Assembly: GCF_003219815.1 (NCBI RefSeq)
Contig: NZ_QJVD01000001.1
Location: forward strand, 1 to 64,000
DNA: 64,000 nucleotides
DNA from: Arthrobacter livingstonensis
Lineage (GTDB): Bacteria > Actinomycetota > Actinomycetes > Actinomycetales > Micrococcaceae
Direction of reading: 5' to 3'
Part shown: in pieces, positions 1-8,895 of the stretch
Layout of the letters: every line of letters starts with the position of its first letter
Numbering within the stretch: position 1 is the first letter of the stretch
Program-made: the position numbers and the translations under genes
Notes under the pieces: model-generated
What the model was told of the DNA's origin: nothing
Databases searched by the model: none
The model's input: only the letters and a program-made list of their open reading frames with translations

Positions 1-133
1 CGGCCCCCACGCAGGACCTCCCGGAGGGGGAGGGGAAAGTCCGATGCCATTGATGCGGTGGCAGCAGCGCAGTCCGTATGCGGAACCCTCTGCGGCATGG
101 TCCGTTCGGGTTCCCATGCCGCTCACCCTCGGG

Positions 134-1255
134 TCATAGTGTCTGCAGGAAGGCGATGATGTCGGCAGCCAGGAGGGCTGGTTCTTCGTGGGGAGCGAAG
201 TGTCCGCCGCGGGGCATGAGCGTGTATTGCTTTACGTTGTACGTTCGTTCTGCCCAACTGCGGGGTGGGTTGGCAAGATCGTGGGGGAAGAGGGCCAGGG
301 CGGTCGGAACGATCACGCGGTCTACGCGGGTGGTGAAGCCGGCTGCGTACTCGTAGTAGGGGCGCAATGAGGTCCCTATGGAGTTTGTGAACCAGTAGAC
401 GGAGGCGAGAGTGATTAGGTAGTCGTCGCTGAATCGTGTCGAGACATCTCCTGCGCAGTCGCTCCAGGCCCGGTGCTTTTCGAGTATCCATGATAGTAGC
501 CCCACCGGCGAGTCGGACAGTGCTGGTGCAAGCGTGAGCGGTCGCGTTTGTTGCTGGTGTTGGTACGCGCCCTCTGTTGCGAGCCACGCGTCAACCCGGA
601 TCAGGTGTTCTCGTTCTTGTGCGGTAAGTGTTGTCGCTTCGAGGTGGCGTGGGGCTGCGACTGCCAAGAGGTGGATACCCGCGACCGCTTCGGGGTGGGC
701 TTGGGCAAGCCGTGAGGTGATGCCGGCCCCGAGGTCGCCACCATGTGCGGCGTACCGGGTGAAACCGAGGTGGTCGGTCATAAGTTGATGCCAGAGCTCG
801 TGGGTCTGTTCGCCAAAAGTGGGGCGTTGCGGGGAGAAGGGCAGCCCTGGCAGTGCTGGGACAATCACGGTGATGGAGCTACTGGGGTCGCCGCCGAAAC
901 GTGAGGGTGTCGCCAAGCGCTGGGCAAGTTCCACGAGCTCGAGTGCCGTGCTTGGCCAGCCGTTAGTAAGGATGATCGGGAGGTCCCCTTGGGTCTCTGC
1001 GTCGAATCGAAGGTACGTGATGGCGGTACCATCGATATCGGCTGTGCGCCAGGGCTGGGCCTCGATTCGCCGTTGTTGCGCATCCCAATTGAAATCGTCC
1101 AGCCAGTAGGCGACTAAGCGACGGAGCTCGCCATCGTCAGTGCCCGCTTCCCAACTCGTCGATGGCCAGCGCTCCGCCCAGCGTGTGCCCCGGAGTCGGT
1201 GGTACAGATCGTCGATGTCTTGATCGCTGACATTGAGGGAAGACGGGGGAGGCAT
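134..1255 (-). CDS. Epoxide hydrolase (alpha/beta hydrolase, EHN type)
   Basis: This 373-aa protein matches the microsomal/juvenile-hormone type of epoxide hydrolase, which opens epoxides to diols through an enzyme-bound ester. The N-terminal EHN domain (about residues 10-110) includes TRWAERWP, WEAGTD and a YWLDDFNW-like segment. The alpha/beta-hydrolase core carries NGWPST at the oxyanion position, HGGDLGAG around the nucleophilic Asp (family consensus HGGDWG, so Trp is Leu here) and a C-terminal MPRGGHFAPHEEP with the catalytic His. Length is normal for the family. No strong ribosome binding site is visible before the ATG. It stands alone, with no pathway neighbour, so the natural substrate cannot be named. 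Confidence 0.88.
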   Translation of the reverse strand: MPPPSSLNVSDQDIDDLYHRLRGTRWAERWPSTSWEAGTDDGELRRLVAYWLDDFNWDAQQRRIEAQPWRTADIDGTAITYLRFDAETQGDLPIILTNGWPSTALELVELAQRLATPSRFGGDPSSSITVIVPALPGLPFSPQRPTFGEQTHELWHQLMTDHLGFTRYAAHGGDLGAGITSRLAQAHPEAVAGIHLLAVAAPRHLEATTLTAQEREHLIRVDAWLATEGAYQHQQQTRPLTLAPALSDSPVGLLSWILEKHRAWSDCAGDVSTRFSDDYLITLASVYWFTNSIGTSLRPYYEYAAGFTTRVDRVIVPTALALFPHDLANPPRSWAERTYNVKQYTLMPRGGHFAPHEEPALLAADIIAFLQTL

Positions 1256-1563
1256 GGGTGCTCATTTCATATCGCAAGGTAGACCACTCTTCATAACAAA
1301 ACTCTCACAAGTTAGCGCCCGCAGCGGACGTCACCTCGTGTTCGATAGCCGAACGGTGAGCGGGGCAGATGTGGCTATCTGATGCCAGTGATGCTTGAGC
1401 ACCGACTTCGTAGCAGCATCTGTTGCGCGGCGGCATGGTGGTCCGGATTTCTCGCGCGAACTGGCCCTGCCAACAGACTGCAACGTCGTCCGGCCGTACT
1501 GAAACGGGCCGTGTCAGTCCTCCCTACAAGACGGAATCGTGACTGGGCGCACCAGGGTGAGAC
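1256..1563. other. Intergenic region, no gene supported
   Basis: The 308 bp between the epoxide hydrolase start and the end of the next minus-strand gene are AT-richer near 1262-1310, where the epoxide hydrolase promoter should lie. No convincing -35/-10 pair, repeat or RNA is seen. A 61-codon plus-strand frame here has no recognisable content. Confidence 0.5.
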
Positions 1564-2049
1564 TTAGTTGAGCTGCACCTGGCAGCGCTTCCCTGTGGGC
1601 TCGCCATCAAGGGTGAACTCAAAATTGAGGAGCCGTGCACTCATCGGCGGTTCAGGAGCGTAACCCCAGCACCCATCCCACTCGGTCCCGGTACCGGCCA
1701 CTTTCCCACCGACCCAGCGGTATTCAGTACCTACATCGTCCGAGATCCGTACTTTGACCCGTTCAAGAACCGGCTCTCCGGGCATGATTGGGAATCGCCC
1801 GGCCGCCTCGGTGCCGTGAAGTTTTCGACGCTCCGCCCATTGATCTATTTCCTTGAGATGGCGTTGGTCCCGATGGCGAGTCTCAAGGCTCGGCACGCCC
1901 TCAAAATACACGACAACGCCTCCACTTCCTGGAACTTCGCCTACTCCTGGTGGAAGTAGGAATGTTGGAGCTACACCGGCAAAACGCACATCTATGCCAT
2001 CGCTGGTCGCAATAATGAGATCACCAGGGGCTGAAATAATCGTCGTCAT
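1564..2049 (-). CDS. Hypothetical protein, 161 aa
   Basis: I do not recognise this protein. It is soluble, lacks a signal peptide or membrane segment, and is rich in Gly, Pro and charged residues. It starts with a beta-rich segment (MTTIISAPGDLIIATSDG) and ends with an Asn. A central stretch ETRHRDQRHLKEIDQWAERR looks helical. Base composition is less GC-rich than the housekeeping genes to the right, as for the neighbouring epoxide hydrolase, so both may be accessory. It is convergent with nothing and has no partner in an operon. Confidence 0.55.
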   Translation of the reverse strand: MTTIISAPGDLIIATSDGIDVRFAGVAPTFLLPPGVGEVPGSGGVVVYFEGVPSLETRHRDQRHLKEIDQWAERRKLHGTEAAGRFPIMPGEPVLERVKVRISDDVGTEYRWVGGKVAGTGTEWDGCWGYAPEPPMSARLLNFEFTLDGEPTGKRCQVQLN

Positions 2050-2617
2050 TAACCCACCCTAACGCCAGACCAGAAAGCACACTACGCCATCTCAATTCAC
2101 CATACAGGCGCAGTCGCATCGTCCCGAAAGGGGTGTCCCGTATAGACGTTGGCAAAGTGTCCGTATGCCGGTCCTCCACCGGTCACAACGGCCCGGGAAC
2201 TGGGTCGTTGCGTTCCCTGGACTGGCACCGTCCCGTAGGACCTGTCCGGTGAAGGGGTGCTAATCGGTACATTTCGTGCCGCTTGATCCTCTTAGCGTGA
2301 ATTTCCGTACGGATCATCCTCAGATCCCACCACCCCGTCTGGGCCCGCAGCGTGCCCAAACCCGCGCGCGGCAGAGGCGGGCCGCAAGGCACAGGCGCGC
2401 GCCGGCGTCGTCCATTCCACCACTCAAGGTGCGCCTGCCGCACCGTTCCGGTAAACTCAGGACGCAAGACCCCCTTGATCGCCTGCCCGGGTACAGCCAC
2501 GCTGGAACCGGCCTGCGATGGCCAAGGGGTATTTTCGTGTCCGGACGGTGTACGGCGGAACGTTCCGCCGAATCCTGCACCGACCGGCTCAACTTTATGA
2601 GCAAGGGGGAGGATCCC
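2050..2617. other. purA upstream region
   Basis: About 570 bp without a supported gene. It should contain the purA promoter; a TAAACT -10-like hexamer is present near 2453-2458. An 18-bp perfect palindrome (2553-2570) and the purA ribosome binding site (AGGGGGAGG, about 2604-2612) lie at its 3' end. The open frame that extends purA upstream to 2276 is not supported by any adenylosuccinate synthetase homology. Confidence 0.5.
2553..2570. promoter_or_regulatory. Perfect 18-bp palindrome in the purA leader
   Basis: The sequence CGGCGGAACGTTCCGCCG is its own reverse complement and lies 47 nt before the purA start. It could be an operator for a dimeric repressor or an RNA hairpin in the leader. 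Which of these applies cannot be told from sequence. Confidence 0.5.
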
Positions 2618-3900
<1,283 letters not shown>

Positions 3901-3928
<28 letters not shown>

Positions 3929-4029
3929 CGAGCACCTGTTCGGGCCCCTCGGACGCGTGGGCCCATCCACGTCCTCCCAAACAGAAGCTCGCTAGCGAGC
4001 ACCTGTTAGGTCCCTCGGACGCGTGGGCC
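3901..4029. repeat. Tandem duplication of a REP-like hairpin (2 x about 63 bp)
   Basis: Copy 1 (3901-3963) and copy 2 (3968-4029) start 67 bp apart and are nearly identical, differing by a few bases after CTGTT. Each contains the 14-bp perfect palindrome GCTCGCTAGCGAGC, extended with two mismatches to AACAG...CTGTT, and outer arms CCACGTCC / GGACGCGTGG with a 2-nt bulge. Each unit can therefore fold into a long hairpin. Copy 1 overlaps the last nine codons and the TAG stop of purA. Confidence 0.85.
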
Positions 4030-4052
4030 AACACCAGCGGCACCTGGGAGAG

Positions 4053-4094
4053 ACGACGTCGGAACGCAAATTCCGCCGTCGTCCCTCCCTTTTT
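4053..4094 (+). terminator. Intrinsic terminator after purA
   Basis: A 12-bp stem with one mismatch (4053-4064 with 4071-4082, loop CGCAAA) is followed by CCCTCCCTTTTT. This is a standard Rho-independent layout. Confidence 0.75.
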
Positions 4095-4151
4095 GTTGGC
4101 GGAAAGCGACTACGCTGGAATCAGAAAAAGCCACGGTGTGAGGGAGTTGCC

Positions 4152-4958
4152 ATGAAGGTCAGTGTCGGACAGTTCAACCCGGGCGGGGAGGTTGCCGGCA
4201 ACCTCGCCGTGATGCGTCGGCTGGCCGCGGAAGCCCGGGCGGACGGCGGGCGCCTGATCGTTTTCCCCGAGGAATCCATGTTTTCCGTGGGTCGGGTGGC
4301 GGGCGCCTTCGTCGCGGCCGTGGACGCGCAATGGACCACCTTTGTCCAGGGCGTCTCCCACATTGCCGCCGACGTCGGCATCGCCGTCATAGCCGGCGGA
4401 TATGAATCCAGCGGCGAGGCCCGGCCCTACAACACTCTGGTGGCCGTGGACGAGGACGGCGCCATTCTGGGCACCTACCGCAAGCTCCACCTCTACGACG
4501 CGTTCTCCTACCAGGAATCACGCAAGATCAAGCCCGGCGACGACGGCGTGACCCTGGTGGAAATCGGCGGCTTTCAGGTGGGCATCATGACCTGCTACGA
4601 CATCCGCTTCCCGGAGCAGGCCCGGGCGCTGGCGCTGGCGGGGGCTGACCTGATCTGCGTTGCCGCAGCCTGGTTCAAGGGGGACCACAAGGTGGAGCAT
4701 TGGGAGACGCTGCTGAAGGCCCGCGCCATTGAAAACACGGTGTGGATCGCGGCGGCGGGCACCTCCAGCGACCACTGCATCGGCCATTCGGCGGTGCTGG
4801 ACCCCATGGGCATACCGCAGGAATTCCTGGCCGATGAGGCCGAGGGCGTGGCCACGGCGGATGTCACGCACAAGCGCATTGAGGAAGTGCGCGAATTCCT
4901 GCCGGTGCTGCGCAACCGCCGGTTTGAAAACAATGCCGTGGTGGTGCCGGCGGGGTAA
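4152..4958 (+). CDS. Carbon-nitrogen hydrolase (nitrilase superfamily)
   Basis: This 268-aa cytosolic amidase-fold protein has the superfamily triad: Glu in VFPEESMF, Lys in TYRKLHLYD and Cys in MTCYDIRFPE. The MKVSVGQFNPG start is the typical N-terminus of the family and is preceded by GAGGGAG, so the frame upstream to 4023 is not used. Family members hydrolyse amides or omega-amides of small carboxylic acids. The substrate cannot be assigned from sequence. It is one of three members in this window (also 50763-51545 and 52927-53817) and the only one without a transporter beside it. Confidence 0.88.
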   Translation: MKVSVGQFNPGGEVAGNLAVMRRLAAEARADGGRLIVFPEESMFSVGRVAGAFVAAVDAQWTTFVQGVSHIAADVGIAVIAGGYESSGEARPYNTLVAVDEDGAILGTYRKLHLYDAFSYQESRKIKPGDDGVTLVEIGGFQVGIMTCYDIRFPEQARALALAGADLICVAAAWFKGDHKVEHWETLLKARAIENTVWIAAAGTSSDHCIGHSAVLDPMGIPQEFLADEAEGVATADVTHKRIEEVREFLPVLRNRRFENNAVVVPAG

Positions 4959-5021
4959 CGATGTTCCATTGACGGCGCGCGCCAGTGTGGTTAGTGTCGG
5001 GATTAAGGGCAGGAGGAAGTC

Positions 5022-5537
5022 ATGAACGATTCCAGGATTTGGGCGGCACTTGAGCCGATGCACCCATCGGCCTTGGAAGACATGCCGATGGATGGCACAT
5101 GGCTGAGACCGCCCTACATCAATGATCCGGCCGGCCGCGCCGTGGTGTGCAACGACGGCGACTTCCAGTTTGTGGTGGTTGACCGGAAGAAGGGCGCGGT
5201 GTTGTTTGTCTGCGAAGACGACGAATCCCTCATCGCCTCCAACCTGGATGCCTTGGCGCAAATTGTTGCCGCGTGGGGTTCCATTGACCGTGATGCGCCC
5301 GGGCCTGAGGACGACGAAGAGTTCTCCGAGGTCCGGAAGTCGTTCGAATCGCAGCTGAAGGTGATCGACCCCGCGGCTGCCGGCCCCAACGAGTTTTGGT
5401 CCCTCTACACGGAGGAACTGACCAGCGGCGACTATGTGGACATCGACGACCTCGAGGACGAGGAAGAGGACGAGCCGGTAACCGACACCGGCGACAACGA
5501 CCGCCCCGGCGCCGACGAGTCGTTCAGCGTCGCCTAG
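5022..5537 (+). CDS. Conserved acidic hypothetical protein, 171 aa
   Basis: The gene has a strong AGGAGGAAG ribosome binding site just before the ATG. The product begins with a globular part (residues 1-100, including WLRPPYINDPAGRAVVCNDG and FVVVDRKKGAVLFVCEDDES). It ends in a very acidic tail (DIDDLEDEEEDE) that is probably disordered. No signal peptide or membrane segment is present. I do not recognise the family. It is convergent with the MetE-like pseudogene, with one base between the stop codons. Confidence 0.75.
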   Translation: MNDSRIWAALEPMHPSALEDMPMDGTWLRPPYINDPAGRAVVCNDGDFQFVVVDRKKGAVLFVCEDDESLIASNLDALAQIVAAWGSIDRDAPGPEDDEEFSEVRKSFESQLKVIDPAAAGPNEFWSLYTEELTSGDYVDIDDLEDEEEDEPVTDTGDNDRPGADESFSVA

Positions 5538-5538
5538 C

Positions 5539-6641
5539 CTACTTCCAGAGGCGGTTTGAGGCGATTTGCGCGCCCTGTCCCAGTGCCGCCAGCTTGGCTT
5601 CTGCGATCAGTGGGTGGACGCGGCCGCCCAGGCCGCAGTCGGTGGACGCGATGACGGCCTCGCGGCCCACCACGGAGGCAAAGCGCCCTATGCGGTCCGC
5701 CACCAGTTCCGGGTGTTCCACCACGTTCGTGGCGTGGGAGACCACGCCCGGAATGATGGATTTTCCCTCCGGCAGTTTGGTGTCCCGCCAAATCTTCCAT
5801 TCATGCTCATGGCGGACGTTTGCGGCCTCAAAGGAGTACGCGCCGGCATTGACGGCCAGCACCTCCTCGAGGATGTCGGCAAAGGGGATGTCCGTGGTGT
5901 GCGGCCCGTGCCAGGAGCCCCAGCACACGTGCAGCCGGATTTTGTCCTGCGGCAGGCCGCGCAGGGCGTAATTGGTGGCCTCGACCCGTAACTGGATGAA
6001 CTTCTTGTAGTCCGCGAGTGCCGGTTCCGGGTTGATGTGGTCCCAACTTTCGGCCAGTGACGGGTCATCGAGCTGGACCGTCAGGCCGGCGTCGATGATT
6101 GCCTTGTACTCCTCGCGCATGGCGTCGGCACAGGCGTACAGCAGTTCCTCATCGGTGGCGTAGTACTCGTTGGCCAGCCGGGCGCAGGAACCGGGCGACA
6201 AGGCGGCCATGAAGCCTTCGGCCAGGCCCGCCCCGGCCAGGCCCGTGCCCAGATTGGCCACATCAGAGGCGACTTGGGCGTGGCCGGTGTACGTGAGCGG
6301 CCCAACGATCTTCGGCTGTGTGGTGGCCTTGCGGTGGGTCAGGATGCCCGACGCGGGATCGCTGTAGGCGTCGATAAACTTCTGCCGGTCGCGGCGGTCC
6401 GGGAAGGAGGTCAACACCACGTTGCCGGGCGTGGAGCGGTGCACGGCAGCGTCGGCCCAGCGGTCCACGGTGGTTGCCTCAAGTCCACCGAGTCGGCTGA
6501 AGGAATAGTTCCACCAGGCGCCGTAGTCGACGGAACTGGACATGGTGTGGCCGTATTCGCCGTCGTTGGGGATGTCGATTCCGGCGGCCTGTTGGCGCGC
6601 CACGATGTCCACTACGGACTCTGCGAGCAGTGCCTGGTACT
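5539..6641 (-). pseudogene. MetE-like methyltransferase, 3' part (interrupted by transposon)
   Basis: The 3' 1.1 kb encodes a protein of the cobalamin-independent methionine synthase (MetE C-terminal) family, with GPLTYTGHAQ, LDDPSLAESW, HVCWGSWHGPH and ASTDCGLGGRVHP. These correspond to the TIM-barrel core that binds zinc and the methyl donor. Stand-alone members of about 375-405 aa are common in actinobacteria, and their methyl donor is often unknown. The reading frame continues to 6696 only because it runs through the transposon end. The true N-terminus lies at 12033-12146. Joining the halves at the duplicated GTACT restores an uninterrupted frame of about 403 codons (ending GDTAEY, then QALLAES). 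It was the last gene of the sfnG-metY operon. Confidence 0.88.
6637..6641. repeat. Target site duplication, left copy
   Basis: GTACT directly precedes the GGGG end of the transposon. The same five bases follow the right end at 12033-12037. A 5-bp duplication is diagnostic of Tn3-family transposition. Confidence 0.93.
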
Positions 6642-6680
6642 GGGGTCTTGGTAGTAGTGGAACAGGATTGAACGCTAAGC
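6642..6680 (+). repeat. Outer left terminal inverted repeat, 39 bp
   Basis: It begins GGGGTCTTGGTAGTAGTGGA and ends GAACGCTAAGC. It matches the reverse complement of 11994-12032 with one visible mismatch, and both share GGAACAGG where the internal copy has GGAGAGG. Confidence 0.92.
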
Positions 6681-6844
6681 TTTCGGTGCTCGGCATTGAG
6701 GACCATCAGGACGTCTTTCGAGCCGAAAAGCACGTAATCCTATCTTGGACGTGGAGGTACGTGCTAGCCTGCATTATCTTGGCTCAGATTCGTGCGTCTG
6801 CAGGGCCAAGTGCACGAATTGCAATTCAAACCATGGGGGATATT

Positions 6845-7546
6845 GTGAAGTTTTTTCGAAAAATACTTACTGCCAGTCTCGCGATGCTGATCCTGGCTTC
6901 ACCACTTGTGGTTACCTCTCCCGCTTCGGCGGCTCCACCACCGCCCTGATACCCAACCAATCAGGTCATGGCCTACGCCTATGGCAGCGGGTTTAAGTTT
7001 CCTATCCGCCGTGGATTCTATGACGCCACTGCGGACCAAGGGTTCGGTTGGGACAAAGTCTACTGGAAGCACAACATCACCAGCATCGCCGCAATTCAGT
7101 TTGCCATGGGCGGTCCAGGCGCATGGCAGGGAAATGACTGGGCCACATCGGCATATGCGAATAAGATCGTTTGCTCCGGCAGCACCTGTAAAGTAACGGA
7201 GAGCATCAAGGTCCTCACCGTTTCCAATAAGGGCTCCTACTCGGTCTACTACAATCAGCCTGTTGGCGGAGTTCTTGGGCTTAAGACGGCATACTGCATT
7301 GGGTACATCAAATGTCCCAGCTGGGTTACGATCGGGCTTGCTAATGGTGGGTCAGCCCGTGCGGCGGCACCCTCGTCGATGGCAAATCCGGGTACATTGC
7401 CGGAGAGTCAACCTGTGACCACTTCAGACCAGTCATACCTAAGCTACCAGCCCATGAAACTCGGAAGCGTGGTCGACAGTAAGTCCTACATGAAGCAGCA
7501 GCAAGACTTCAAGGTAGTTAACGAATCTTTCGCCTCGAGGAAGTGA
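6845..7546 (+). pseudogene. Exported protein of unknown function, interrupted by an in-frame TGA
   Basis: A GTG at 6845, 3 nt after a GGGGGAT ribosome binding site, opens a typical Sec signal peptide: KFFRK, then a hydrophobic core, then PASAAPPPP. The TGA at 6947-6949 follows. The same frame continues without another stop to 7546, giving about 199 more residues. That body begins YPTNQVMAYAYGSGFKF and contains four Cys in two close pairs (IVCSGSTCKV and YCIGYIKC), many aromatics and a Gly/Ser-rich stretch. Upstream and downstream parts are clearly one gene of about 233 codons. A TGG-to-TGA change would explain the stop. I recognise no family. Alternatives are recoding, a sequencing error, or separate translation from the ATG at 6968, which has only a weak ribosome binding site. 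It lies in the transposon cargo. Confidence 0.7.
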
Positions 7547-7556
7547 CGGTCAAGAG

Positions 7557-7961
7557 TTGAGTCCTGAAACCATACCTCAAGAAGTTTCCCACCCGCCAAG
7601 ATCTACTGCGTGGGCTGAGTCTTTCGAGCCAGCTTTCGCTTCTATCGATCCCAAGATTTTGGGCCGCGTAAGATTCATTCATGCAGTTGCCCTTAATGAA
7701 GATTTTGTTGCGGTGATCTATAAAGATCATTTCGGGATCCTTGCTGGCCGCATCTACTCGGTCACAGCCCTTGAACAGGGGCTTCAAAACCAATCTAATC
7801 AAGTTGAAGCGTCCAGCGGGTTTATCTTGGGTGACTTGATCGAGCCGTCACCCCCGGGCAAGAAATTTGACCACGAACTATTCGATGCGCTAAACCGTCA
7901 ATTCCCAAGTATAAAATGGTCTGGGGAAATCGCTTCATTCAAAGGTGGAACACCTTTCTAG
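7557..7961 (+). CDS. Unknown cargo protein, 134 aa
   Basis: This gene starts with a probable TTG only 10 bp after the exported-protein gene, so the two are likely cotranscribed. The product has no signal peptide or membrane segment and should be cytoplasmic. It has a mixed alpha/beta pattern (RVRFIHAVALNEDFVAVIYKDHFG, split between residues 38 and 61). An exported protein followed by a small cytosolic one is the layout of effector-immunity pairs. That role is only a guess, because no known domain is visible. Base composition is lower in GC than the flanking chromosome. Confidence 0.6.
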   Translation: MSPETIPQEVSHPPRSTAWAESFEPAFASIDPKILGRVRFIHAVALNEDFVAVIYKDHFGILAGRIYSVTALEQGLQNQSNQVEASSGFILGDLIEPSPPGKKFDHELFDALNRQFPSIKWSGEIASFKGGTPF

Positions 7962-8123
7962 TCGCCATGTAGGTTCGGAGCGCCAATCAAAAACCGGTGC
8001 GACCTTACGAATTCCCTGACTGCGCTGCCGATCCAGACCGAAGTCCGAGTCCAAACATGCCCAGCCTGAAGCCGATGCTTGGCATCAGATCGGGCTGTTT
8101 GTCCCCGTTCCGCTGGGGATGTG
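7962..8123. other. Cargo 3' spacer with hairpin
   Basis: This 162-bp spacer joins the cargo genes to the internal transposon end. It contains a stem ATGCCCAGC...GCTTGGCAT (about 8069-8097) that may end cargo transcription, although no T-tract follows. Confidence 0.4.
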
Positions 8124-8161
8124 GGGGTCTTGGTAGTAATGGAGAGGATTGAACGCTAAGC
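8124..8161 (+). repeat. Internal transposon end, 38 bp
   Basis: This third end begins GGGGTCTTGGTAGTAATGGA and ends CGCTAAGC. It is in direct orientation to the outer left end and inverted to the right end. It is one base shorter than both outer ends (GGAGAGG instead of GGAACAGG). The five bases before it (ATGTG) do not match GTACT, so it is not the boundary of the present insertion. Confidence 0.9.
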
Positions 8162-8734
8162 TCTCGGTGCTGTAGTGTCCCTGTGTTCTGTGACTACGTT
8201 GTGGACGGTGCCGATGGAGAGCTTGGTGGCACCGGCGATGGTGCGGATGGACTCGCCGTCGAGGTGGCGGGCGATGATGATGCGGCGCTTGTCCGCGTCG
8301 ACTACGCGGGGCCGACCTCCGGTCCGGCCGCGTCTGCGAGCTGCATCGAGTCCGTTGCGGGTTTTGCGGACGATGTCGCGTCGGCGGTCTTCGGCCAGGG
8401 CGAGTGCCAGATCGAGGATGAGGTTGCGTTCGGTGTGTTCTCCGGCGGCGATCCCCTCGAGGACTTTGACTGCGATCCCGCGGGAGAACAGATCGGTGAG
8501 CACGATCAGTCCCTCGAGGAGGTTGCGGCCAAGTCGGTCGACTTCCTGCACGGTGAGCATGTCCCCGCCCCGCATGTAGTCGATCGCTGCTGTAAGCCCT
8601 GGACGGGCGTCGATCGCAAGCTTGCCGCTGACTTTCTCCTCGAAGACGCGCTCACAGATCGGGTCGAGGGCGTCGTGCTGGCGCGCGGTCTCCTGCCTGC
8701 TCGTACTGACTCGCACCAGTCCCACCAGCGCCAT
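8156..8734 (-). CDS. tnpR: Serine resolvase of the transposon
   Basis: TnpR resolves the cointegrates made by Tn3-type replicative transposition at the res site. The start at 8734 follows GGAG and places the catalytic Ser at position 10 (MALVGLVRVSTS), as in gamma-delta resolvase. The resolvase/invertase core contains DMLTVQEVDRLGRN, and AEDRRRDIVRKTRNGLDAARRRGRTGGRP leads into a C-terminal helix-turn-helix. The 192-aa length is normal. Its stop codon lies inside the internal terminal repeat, so the gene was fitted to that end before the cargo was added. It appears intact. Confidence 0.93.
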   Translation of the reverse strand: MALVGLVRVSTSRQETARQHDALDPICERVFEEKVSGKLAIDARPGLTAAIDYMRGGDMLTVQEVDRLGRNLLEGLIVLTDLFSRGIAVKVLEGIAAGEHTERNLILDLALALAEDRRRDIVRKTRNGLDAARRRGRTGGRPRVVDADKRRIIIARHLDGESIRTIAGATKLSIGTVHNVVTEHRDTTAPRA

Positions 8735-8895
8735 AACGTCTCCGATTTGTTCAATAAATGTGTCCAACAAGTAGGCTGAAGTCTACATGTTGTTGAACGG
8801 GTTTTTGAACACCGGGACCGAATTTTGCGCCGGTTGAGGCGGGCAGGGCTGGTTGTTCAGTTATCGAACGTTTTCTGAACGAGGGCGGCATCCGA
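8735..8895. promoter_or_regulatory. Probable res site between tnpA and tnpR
   Basis: The 161-bp spacer holds several TGTT/GAAC-type half sites, such as TGTTCAGTTATCGAACG, TTCTGAACG, TGTTGAACGGG and TTTGAACACC. It is where a resolvase-binding res site with three dimer sites would be expected. The assignment rests on position and half-site content only. Confidence 0.5.

Noticed and set aside
2276-2617. N-terminal extension of PurA by 114 codons
   Set aside because: PurA homology begins at [15 protein letters not shown], preceded by a strong ribosome binding site; the extension has no family sequence.
6642-6696. The ATG at 6696 as a native start of the MetE-like gene
   Set aside because: These codons come from the transposon end. 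The true N-terminus is at 12146 and joins in frame at the target duplication.
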